From contig JAMZAV010001839.1 of assembly GCA_024449915.1 (NCBI GenBank), positions 1 to 64,000 on the forward strand: a stretch of 64,000 nt of DNA. The letters run 5' to 3'. This document shows, piece after piece, positions 26,641 to 37,800 of the stretch. Each line of letters opens with the position of its first letter. Position 1 is the first letter of the stretch. Under the pieces are notes generated by a model, which saw nothing but the letters and a program-made list of their open reading frames with translations, was not told the DNA's origin and made no database searches. Position numbers and translations under genes: made by a program. Origin of the DNA: Sweltsa coloradensis. Lineage: Eukaryota > Arthropoda > Insecta > Plecoptera > Chloroperlidae.

Positions 26641-26720
26641 ACAGTGCGAACATCGCGGATCAACGCCAGAATCAACAAGGCCGATCCAGAACAACTCTGA
26701 AATTTATTCTGTGCTTCGTT

Positions 26721-26971
26721 GCTAGGACGGCTCCAAAGTCACCGTTTAAAAACTCCTAGACAAGAACTGTAGACTTAATCCAAATCAGAAGTTAAAAAAC
26801 TTCTGACTTGAGCGGGAATCGAACCCTGGCCCTTCTGCATTGGAAGCGATTCGCTAACAACAAGACCAACGCACTAGCATAAGCACTAGATATTTATATA
26901 TGGTTAAGAGCATGTTTAATTTCAAGTTTCTATACAAATTCTACGCCTGAGTAATTACGCGTTTTGATTTT
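26721..26971 (-). repeat. 251-bp tandem unit 1, with tRNA-like segment
   Basis: Starts GCTAGGACGGCTCCAAAGTC and is followed head-to-tail by unit 2. On the minus strand about 26815-26885 reads TAGTGCGTTGG (A-box-like) and CAGGGTTCGATTCCCGC (B box), about 50 nt apart. The word TCAGAAGTTAAAAAACTTCT just beside it is itself an inverted repeat. Confidence 0.75.
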
Positions 26972-27222
26972 GCTAGGACGGCCCCAAAGTCACCGTTTAC
27001 AAACTCCTAAGACAAGAACTGATGGACTTAGTCCAATCAGAAGTTAAAAAACTTCTGACGTTAACGGGAATTGAACACTGGACCGTCTGCATTAAAAGCA
27101 GATACGCTAACAACAAGACCAACGCACTAGCATAAGCACTTGATATTTATAATGGTTAAGAGCATGTTTAATTTCAAGCTTGTACAAATTACTACGCCTG
27201 AGTAATTAGCGTTTTGATTTTG
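26972..27222 (-). repeat. 251-bp tandem unit 2, with tRNA-like segment
   Basis: Second copy of the preceding unit, beginning GCTAGGACGGCCCCAAAGTC. Its B box has decayed to CAGTGTTCAATTCCCGT while the A-box side is unchanged. It ends in a short (TGATTT)n run to about 27240. A third, partial copy of the unit's right part lies at 27583-27665 (CAAGATATTTAAATGGTTAA through TTACGCGTTTTGAT). Confidence 0.75.
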
Positions 27223-27825
27223 ATTTTGATTTTGATTTTCCCCGGTCCCAATTGCCCGGTTTTTTTATATGAGGTACATCTAAAGTGGGGCCCCCAAGTT
27301 TCAAAGTTCAAAGATGAACGTTTTCTCGGTATAGCGTATTATTCATAAGAGTACGGAATTACCTATTTTGATAATTTTGTTTTTTTCCGGTACCCGTTAA
27401 CCAATGTTGCTTTCCATATTCAAAGTGATAAAGAATGAGCGAAATCAAAATGTATTCCACGTTTGAAACATCTCAGTTGTAGCGTTTTCTTTGAATGATT
27501 CATTTCTTAAAGTTCAGATATGTTTTTTGTCATTTTGGGCCCCTGGTCATCCCCAAAATTTTGCCCCTTGTGTTTGGACGCAAGATATTTAAATGGTTAA
27601 TAGCATGTTAAAATTTTAAGTTTTTACAAATTACCACGCCCTTTGGTTATTACGCGTTTTGATTATCATCCAAATTTTGATTTTCTCCGGTCCCTGTTAC
27701 CCCATTTTGGTTTTTTAAAGCAAAAGGCACTGCGTCTGAAATACCCTAAGTGTGGTCCAAGTTTCATAGTTCTAAGATTACCGTTTTCTCTGTAGGCTAA
27801 AGAACTCTCCGCGAAAATATCCTAG

Positions 27826-27866
27826 CCACCCACCCCCCCCCACCCACCCACCCACCCACCCAGCCA
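27826..27866. repeat. (CACC)n microsatellite
   Basis: C-rich run of CCACCCACCC units inside the mosaic between the two C-terminal copies. Confidence 0.85.
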
Positions 27867-28334
27867 GCTTTTAAGGAATTTGACGATGTTGAGAGCCTTT
27901 TTTAACCACAGAACGAGTTATCGAATCGGGTTGATTTTTTTTTGGGAAGTCATGGACCACATACCAGGTCATATACCGAGTTTCAAGATTGTTACTCTTT
28001 CGGGGAGGCGTGTGCAGATAGCTTTAAAACCCCCCAACCTGGTAGGTGTATATAGGGCCGGAGTTCGGGGTCGCCCAGCACCGCATTCGCTTGTCTGCCG
28101 GCGACGATCGCGCCCTAGATAATAACAAAACAAATGCAAACAACAAGGATTTAAATAATTCTACATATCGACACCTCTTAGTTCACAGTTAACTTTTGGT
28201 CGTAATAATCAAGGTACTTGTGTAGGGATATTACGATCTATTTAACGTTATCAATAATTATATTTACGTGTACATTTTGAATAAAACAAAACAAAAAATA
28301 CACAACAGACTTGGTGAAGATCGTATGATTCATG

Positions 28335-28805
28335 TCAACCCTCTTCCGATGAAAGTAGTAATAAGTCATACGATGGAGTTGCAGAGTGTCGCCTAGGGTC
28401 AAAGAATGTCCTGTGAATGTCACTAAGTCTCTGACGAGACAACACTACAGGGTCAATAAACTCGGGCGATTCTGATGTTCGTGGTGACTTCTCCTCATAC
28501 ACATCGGGCGAATAACCTGCCTTTACGGAGTGTTGGCGATTCTTTCCTGGACGCCTTGAATGCATCCGTGATGCTCCCCGTGGGGGCAACGCCATCTTGA
28601 TGAATATTGGAGGGATTTGTCCATCTACAATAGTGGACAGTATTTTGGAATATCTTGTTTTATCTTTGAGAGAATTAGGCCTTTCTTGAATGGAATGATC
28701 ATATGAGTTTATACGTGGTGTCGAAATGGTATTTTTAATATGTGGTTGTTTAGGCGAGTTTGAAGCAATGTCGCTAAAATGTTTGGAATTAACACCCTTG
28801 ATATA
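28335..28805 (-). other. C-terminal domain of the giant protein
   Basis: Entered by a frame change at about 28805, after PSSFEKYPP. About 150 non-repetitive residues contain a basic stretch (RGASRMHSRRPGKNRQH), an acidic stretch (YSPDVYEEKSPRTSESPEF) and the end DLLLLSSEEG. No Cys. The same end is duplicated at 25535. The 3' UTR homology runs to 28119, where GC-rich unrelated sequence (28045-28118) begins abruptly. Confidence 0.7.
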
Positions 28806-31800
28806 TTCCTTGAGGCGGATATTTCTCAAAACTTGAAGGACTCTCATGATTAGCAAGATATACCTTAATGTTCCCAGGACGAATATGATCTTCAGTTGAC
28901 ATACTCTGAACACGCGTCGGGTGATACACTTTACCATGCTCTGCAGGTGTGTCCTCTTCAGAACTAGAAGAAATATCATTGAAATACTTCGAAAGGATTC
29001 TTTTAATATTTTCTGGCAGTACTTTACCTTTAGAGCCAAATAATCTGTCACTGGAATATTTAGGACGGTGTTCATTAACATTCTGGAAAGACGCTTTCTC
29101 TTCAGAGCTAGAGCTTTTAATGATATACTCAGTACGAGCTGCTTTCTCTGCAGAACTTTCAGAGCTTTCACTAAAATGATTTGGACGTACAATCTTAACA
29201 TTAGGTAAACGAACTTTTTCTTCAGAACTCGCAGAACTTTTACTTGAGTAATCAGGATGTACAATTTTAGCATTATGTGAACGAACTTTTTCTTCAGAAC
29301 TCGCAGAGCTTTTACTTGAGTAATCAGGACGTACAATCTTAACATTAGATGAACGAACTTTTTCTTCAGAACTCGCAGAGCTTTTACTGAAGTTCTCAGG
29401 ACGTACAATCTTAACATTATGTGAGCGAAATGTTTCTTCGGAACTCACAGAGCTTTTACTTGAATAACCAGGACGTACAATTTTAACATTACTGGAAGGT
29501 ATTTTCACTTTAGGGTTCACAGAACTTTCAGTAACATACCCAGTATGGACGATACTATTTTTTGAAAGCACATTGTCTTTAGAACTTACAAAATTCTTAC
29601 TTAAATGTTCTCTCTGAGCTAAGTTAATATTCTTTGCATGAAGGTTTTCTTCGGAGATTTTGGCACGTCCACTATCAACTCTCGTCGAGGATGGGAAAAT
29701 GATCTTCTTAACACCTTCTGTTGATAACCGAGACGATCCTGTACAAGAACATTTTGAATTGGGTAACTTATCTTTCCTTCGATGTGCGTTTGCGTCCGTT
29801 GCAAGTTTACTCGTGTCAGTACGTGAAGTATTATAACACGAACACCTATGATGAGTTATTGCGGGGCGCCGGTGGCTAGAATAGGTCTTACTTGAATCCA
29901 TTTGAGTAGGTGTTTTCTCTCCAGTATTAACATGAGATTCTGAAGTTACAGCGTATGGAACGTTTGGACGAGGCGTTACAATAATTGTCAATTTTCCTTC
30001 TGGAGACTTTGAATGCGGTACTTTAACCTCTTTCGTTGTCGATTTCTCTTTCGAAGAGTGATCACTTGAAACTTTTGATTGTGTCACCCTAACTCCTTTC
30101 ATAGTTTTCTCTTTGGAAGATTCTTCACTTGAAGATTTTGAATGTGTCTTCATAATTATTTTTCTTGATGTTTTCTCTTCTGATGAACCCGAAGATTTTG
30201 GATGCGGCATAACAATTAAATTTCTTGATGTTACTGCTACAAAAGACTCTTGATTTGGTTGAGTAGAGTTAATAACTTTGGTAGGAGTACTTTCTTCAGA
30301 TGAGCTTTCACTTGAAGACTTTGGATGAGTCACCTTAATTAACTTCGTCGTTTTCTCTTCAGAAGATTTTGGATTAGTCTTCTTTATTACCATGATTTTC
30401 TTTCTTTCTTCGGAGGAGCTACTACTCGAAGACATTGAATCAGGCGCGTCCTTTTTACGAGAACCTTGTCTTAAAAACATCAGATTGGGAGCCTGAATAT
30501 CTTTGACAGCAGTTAATTCTTCGAAGGCGCTTTTACTAATAATTGTAGGTGTTCTTACATTAGATGACGATTCACTTGAAGACTTTGAATTAGGAACCTT
30601 AAATAATTTTCTCGGAGATTTTTCTTCAGATGAACTTTCACTTGAAGACTTCGAATGAGTCTTCTTCATTATTTTGGTTCTACTTTTTTCTTCAGTTGAG
30701 CCCCGATTCAAAGACTTAAGATAAGACGACTTAATTGCTTTCGTAATATTTTTTTCTACAATGGAGCCGTTACTAGCCAATTTTGTATGAGGGATTTTAA
30801 CTTCTTTCGTTGTAGATTTTGCATCAGATGCGTGTTTACTTGAAGATTTAGTTTGAGGAAGCTTAACTTTTTTTCTCCTGTTTTTTTCTTCATGCGAACT
30901 TTGACTCGAAGACTTTGGATGAGGCACCTTAATAACTTTTTTCGCCATTTTTTCTTCAGATGAACTTTCACCTGAAGACTTTGGATAAAGTGTTTTCAAT
31001 ATTTTGGTTCCAGTTTTTTCTACATTTAAGTCTTGACTCAAAGACTTAGATTGAAGTGATTTAATTGCATTCGTCATATTTTTTCCTGCAGTGGAGCCGT
31101 TACTCGATGATGTCAGATGAACCATTTTAACTTCTTTCGTTGAGGAGTTTTCTTCGGATGAACTTTCACTGGAAGATTTTGGATGAAGTGTCTTAATTAT
31201 TTTGGTTGTAGTTTTTTCTTCAGTTGAGCCTTGACTCAAAGACTTATGTTGAGGCGCCATAATTGCTTTCGACATAACCTTTTTCTACAGTGGGGCCATA
31301 AATTGAAGACTTTGGATCAGGGTTGTGAAAGTCATTTGATGTAGATTTTTCTTTGGATGAGCCTTTACTTGACGATTTCGGATGAGGCAACTTAATTATT
31401 TTAGTTTTAGTTTTATCTTCTAGAACTTTCACTGGAAGGCTTTGAATGATGCATCCTAATTATTTTTCTCGTAGATTTATCTTCAGATATGTCTTTACTT
31501 GAAGAATTTGGATGAGACACTTTAATTATTTTTGTTTTCGTTTTTTCTTCAGATAAATTTCTACTTGAAGACTTTGGTTGAGAAGCCATGTTTATTTCTG
31601 GTGATGTTTTAACAACAGTAAAGCTATTATTCGAAAACTTGGGTTGAGGTATGACAATATCTTTCGTTGTAGATTTTTCTTCAGATGAACCTTTACTGGG
31701 AGATTTCGAATGAGGCAGCTTAATAATTTTTCTCTTTTCTTCTTCTTCAGATGACTTTGGTTGATGCATCATAATTATTTTCTTCGAAGATTTTTCTTCA

Positions 31801-34800
31801 GAAGAGCTTTTATTTGAAGAATTCGGATGTAGTGCCTTATTTATTTCCATTAAAGACTTTGGATGGGGCGTAAAAATTTGCGTTGGCCGATGTTTTACCT
31901 TGAGTGGTGCCGTCGATTGGGTATTTTGGATGAGGCGTGGTAATAGTCGTATGCTTTGTTAGAAGCGTCATTGTAGTTTTACCTTTAGTGGGGTCGTCAT
32001 TCTTTGGAGAATGCGCCTTATTAACGCTCGCTTTTGTTATTTCTTTAGATGAACCTTTACTTGAAGAATAAGGTTTCTTTATTATTTTTCTCGTGTGCTT
32101 TTCTTCAGAAGAACTTTCGCTTGAAGACTTTGGATGAGGATTCTTCATTATTTTCCTCGTGTACTTTTCTTCAGCCGCACTAAACGACTTTGGATGAGGC
32201 TTCTTCGTTATTTTTCCCCTATATTTTTCTTCAGACGAACTTCCACTTGGAGAATTTGGATGAGGTACCTTAATTATTTTTCTTGTGTGTTTTTCTTCAG
32301 AAGAACTTTCGCTTGAAGACTTTGGATGAGGATTCTTTATTATTTTTCTCGTGTGCTTTCCTTCAGACGAACTTTCACTAAACGACTTTGGATGAGGTTT
32401 CTTCATTATTTTTCTCGTGTGCTTTTCTTCAGATGAACTTTCGCTTGAAGACTTTGGATAAGGCTTCTTCACTATTTTTCTCGTTTGTTTTTCTTCGGAC
32501 GAACTTTCACTTGAATACTTTGTATGGGACGTCTTCAATATTTTCGTTGTAGTTTTTTCTTCTGAAGAGTCTTTTTTCAACGACTTAAGCTGGGGCGTCT
32601 TAAATGTTTTCATTGTAGATTTTTCTTCTGGGGAGTCTTTTTTCAGCGACTTTGGATAATGAGTCTTAATTACTTTTGTTGTATTGTTTTCTTTAAAGTT
32701 GCCATTACTCGAAAACTTAGGATTAAGGATCTTCATTTCTGTTATTGCCGAATTTTCTTCCGATGAGCCTTTTCTTAAAGACTTTGGATGAGTTGTCTTA
32801 AGTATTTTTAATGCGGGTCGTTCTTCAGATGAACTTTTACTTGAAGCCTTTAGATGTGGTACCTTAAATTTTTTTAGTTGAAGATTTTGCTTTAAACGAG
32901 CTATCACCGGTAAAATTTGGATGTGGCAACTTATTTATATAAACTGGTGTTTTTTGTTCAGATGAGTATACACTTGAAGACTTGGGATACGGTGCTTGTA
33001 ATACTTTTGTTGTGTTCCTTTCTTCAGACGAATCTTTCTTTGGAGATTTTACTTGAAGTACTTTCATAACCTTGGCTGTATTCTTTTCTTCTGAAGAATC
33101 TTTACCTAAAGTAATATTATTTACTTGTGAGGAATCTTTACCAACAAACTTTAATTGTGGCATCTCCATCTTAATGGTTGTATAATTTTCTTCAGACAAA
33201 CCTTTACTAGATTTATTCACTTGCAGTACTTTTGTCACCTTGGCTTTATCCTTTTCTTTAGACGAATGTTTATCTAGAGACTTTAATTGTGGTATCTTCT
33301 TTAAAGTGGCTGTATAATGGTTTTCGGACGACAATTTAGCTGACGTCTGGTCTTGTGGATTAACTACTTTTGCTGAATCATTTTCTTCGGATGAATGTTT
33401 ATCAATACACTTGAATTGAAGTACCTTGCCAACTTTTGCTGCATTTTTTTCTTGAGACGCATCTTTAACTGAAAACTTTTCTTGGGGAACTTGACTCACT
33501 TTGACTCTTATATTGTCTTGAGATGAATGTTTACGTGGAGACAAATCTTTATCTGAAGATTTGACTTTAGGCACTTTAATCAGTTTGTTCCTATTAATTT
33601 CTTCAGACGAATCTTTATCTGAAGTTTTGACTTTAGGCACTTTAATCAGTTTGTTCCTATTAATTTCTTCAGACGAATCTTTATCTGAAGTTTTGACTTG
33701 CACTTAATCATTGTTCTTTATTCTTCGGCAATCTTATCTGAAGATTGTATGTCCCTTAATTACTGTAGAAGTATTCTTTCCTGCAGCAGAACTTTTTACT
33801 GATGAATTTATATTTTGAGGTCTCACACTTACTTTACTTGATTTAACTTGATGGACCTCCATAACGTTTGATTGAGTTTTTCCATTAGATAACATTTTAC
33901 TAATAATATTCGTACGAGGTGTTATTGCATTTTTTGTGAGTGTTCCCTTGTTAAAGTTTAAATTATTATTGTTATTACTTAACTGTTTAGAATCAAACAA
34001 TTTAGCGTTGTTCACGTAGTTTTTTGATTTAGCTGTCGGCGAAGTCATACAAGGGCATTTCATACGAGCGACTTGCCCACCTAATGAAAGTGATTTTCTT
34101 TCGGAGCTTGATAACTTTCCATTGGACTGTGAAACTAACGTTTGCCCAGGCTTTGTTGGATCCATCTTAATTAAGCGAGAAGAATTGTAACAAGCACATT
34201 TGAGATATGGTTGCTTTCCACTATATGCAGATGGTTTGTCTCCAGAAAAATGATCGGTTAATGGCTTTGGATGGGCCAACATTTTAATCGGACCCCTTTC
34301 TTGATAAAAGTTTCTAGATGTTGACTCGGTCTTTTTCATCGCTGATTTGTTGCCGTTCTCTTTAGGTAAACTGTCACTAGACTTTGGTGCAGCTATTTTA
34401 AAAACTTTCCTTTGGCCTTGTGTTTTAGAAAAGCTTTCGCTTACATTCTTTGGTCGAGCCAACAAATTCTTTCTCGTTGGACTGTCTACTTCCAATGAAT
34501 GTTTACTAGGCTTAGATTTCGCTAATTTAACCCAATTCGTCCGGTGGTTCTCTTCGGATAAGCTCTTACTCGGATACTTTGACCAATCCAACAAGTTAAT
34601 TCTTGTTGGACCGCTTACTTCTTGTGGACTCTCACTCGAAGACTTAGAATGCGACAACTTAATGCGATTTTGTGCGATTTCTTTGAATCCTTCACTAGAA
34701 GATTTTAGGCGAGGTACTTTAACAAGATTTTGTGTATTTTCTTTAAGTGGTCGATCACTAGAAGTTTTCGAATGTGATACCTTAATGCTCGTTGGAAAGT

Positions 34801-37800
34801 TTTCTCCAGATCTTTCACTTGACAACTTGTGATGGGTCACTTTACTTCGCGTTGGCATATTTTTAGTAGATCTTTCACCAGAAGACTTACTATGAGGCAC
34901 ATTAGTGCCTGCTTGTGCGTTTTCTTCCGAGCTGTCACTAGAAGATTTTGTGTGAGGGACTTGAATATGATGCTGTGTGTTTTCTTTAGATGACCTTTGA
35001 CTAAGAGACTTAATATGTGACACCTTTAAACGTGATGGAATGTTTTCTTTAGATCTTTCACGAGATGACTTATGATGCGACACTCTAATGCGTGTTGGTA
35101 TGTTTTCTCTGGATCTTTCACTATCTGACTTAGAATGAGAAACTTTTATAGGGTTCGGCCTGTTTTCTTTAGAGGATCTTGCGCTAGAAGAATTTTGTTG
35201 AGGATCTTTAACAAATTTTGGTTTTAATTCGTTTGATCTTTCGCTGGAATGCGATACTTTAATACGTGATGGTGTATTTTCTTTGGGCCGTTCACTATCA
35301 TACTTAGAATGAGTAACTTTAAAAAGGTTCGCCGTATCTTTTATTAGAGGGTCTTGCACTAGAAGACATTTGTTGAGGCACTTTCACAAATTTTTGTGTT
35401 ATTTCCTTAGATTTTTCAATGGAATGGGACATCTTAATACGTGTTGGTGTATTTTCTTTGGGTTTTTCCCTGTCATTCTTAGAATGAGTAGCTTTAACCA
35501 GGTTCGGCATGTTTACTTTAGAGGGACTTGCGCTAGAAGACTTAAGTTGCACTGCAACAAGTTTCCGTGCATTTCCATTAGATATGTCACTAGAATTCGA
35601 CACCTTAATGTGCGTTGTGGTACTATCTTAGAAGATATTTCCACCGGAGACTTATTATGTGTCGCTTCTTTAGATTTGTCACCAGAAATCTTTCGATGTG
35701 ACACTTTAACGTGTGATGTTGTGCTTCCCTTAGAACTTTCACTAGGAGACTTTAGTTTGGTCACATTAATACGTTTTTGGGCGTCTTCTTTGAAGGTCCT
35801 TGCGACAGAAGATTCGACATTAGAAAGCGTGATATTTATTAATGGAGATTTCTGTTGATGAGATGAATTTCGACGAGAAGACTTTGTACGAGTTGCTTTA
35901 ACGTATTGTTTTTCCTTCGGAAACTTTTCGTTTGAAGACTTTGTTGAAACCATCTTAGTAATATGAGTGGTTGACTTTTCTTTTGAAAAACTACTAACTT
36001 GATTTGGTGTATTTGGACGATTCATCCTAATGTTTAAATGGATTGTTTTTTCTTTAGATGATCTTTCGTGAGTTGCATTAAAATTTGTTGTTTTTTTAGG
36101 TTTAGGCACCTTCATTATGTGTTGAGGTGATTTTTGCTCAGAGACGCGTTCACTCTTGACCTTTGGTTGAGTGACCGTAATAATTGATGATTTACTGTCA
36201 TACTTTGGATTTAGACCAGCACCATTAATGTGTGTATATTTAAATTTATCTGTTTTACTAGAAATCGTAGATTTTTGCTGTGGAATATTAGTTGTCTTTT
36301 TCATAGTTTTATCACCAAATATATTTCCTAACGAAGTTTTCGAATTCGATACTTTGACAACTTTCGGTCTGTTGTCCTCCAAGGTTCCTCCACTCAAAGA
36401 CTTTGGATGGTCAATCTCAGTAATTTTTCTTGTTTTTTCCTTGGAAGAGCTTTGACCCAACATTTTCTGACGAACCACCTTAATATTATTCGTTGATGTT
36501 TTTTCTTTAGAGGAATTTCCCCTTGCCCCCTTTGAATGCATTCCCTTGGCAATTGTTTTTAAAGATTTTTCTCCGAATTTTCCTTCATTTGAAGATTTTT
36601 TATTGGAGACCTTAGAAAATTGCTTTGATACTTTTTCATCATAGATACTTTCACTTGGATACTTTCTATTATCATTTAATTTTAAAATGTGTGTTGAAGT
36701 ATTTTCTCTAGCTGTGTCAGATTTTGGATGAGAAGCTTTTAAACCATCCTTATATGCTTTTTTCGTTGAAGAGCTTCCTCTAAAATTAATTTGATAGTCG
36801 TCCTTAACCATACTTCTTGATGCGTTCTGTTTGGAGGTAGTAGAAACCGTAGCATGGGCACCTTGAAATTTCTTAGCAAATTCCATAATTTTGGATTTAT
36901 TAAATCCAGCCTCGCCGTTTGTTCCAGAATTAGCTTTGGCGTCCTTAATCCTCAGTCTCAATTCAGAAGCGGGAATATGACGAGATTCTTTACTCGAATT
37001 TTCTGTTTGGGAATGATGATCACATGGTTCCCCGCAAGACTCACAAATACCAACAGTGTTACAATTTAAATTATAACATTTTGCATTTAACAAGGGTGTA
37101 TTCATACTAACTGGCAAACTATAATTTGTTTCGACGAGTGGTAACGATATTCGTAATTGCGGATCAATTGGTACAAGATGGCCGTTGTTGTCACTGACGC
37201 TTTCTCTTCTTACTTCAGGTGAGAGACTAGGGGGTATCGTAGATGTAGAACAGAGTTTTGCGTCGTTGTGTTGCGGGTCGGAGAACAACTGGCTAATTGA
37301 AATAATATTTGGGACACCAAGACCCCGAACTTCAGCGGGAACAAAAGGATCAACAATGTTATTACCATGCTCGTCCAAAAATCCCAAGGTGGAAATACCG
37401 TTATTAGCTGAGCTGAGACCAAGAGGGGACCCACCATTGGATACAGTAGTTGGATTACCAGGAGCAGCCTTGGTCAAGAACATCGTCTACCTCAGCGTTT
37501 GATAAGGCCCCTTCTTCTTCGATAATATCTTCATTTTCAACTGGATTTCCAACACTTGGATCAGCCACTATTGGTGAGTTGGTGTAGGATAGCGTCTTAT
37601 CATTAAAGACACTATCCGTATCACCACCAGCAGTTCTCGTAGTATCTGTACCAACTTTGTCACCACCAGCAGACTTGGTAGTATCTGTACTAACCGATTT
37701 AACACCATCAGCCTTTATAGCATCAGAACCGCCGGATTTGCCACCAGAAGTTTTGGCATTGACTGTATCAACCGATTTGCCATTTGCAGCTGTGGTAGTA

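Noticed and set aside
28805..29417. Leu/Val-rich minus-strand frame in the third reading phase
   Set aside because: Out-of-frame reading of the 24-aa repeat units. Only its last part, below about 28805, is the real C-terminus.
29150..33735. CRISPR-like array, because of regular 66-72 bp repeats
   Set aside because: Repeats are contiguous and in coding frame, with no spacer structure, in a eukaryotic gene.
34347..35858. Plus-strand frames of 161 and 162 codons
   Set aside because: Antisense shadows of the Ser-rich array; both follow its 60-66 bp periodicity.
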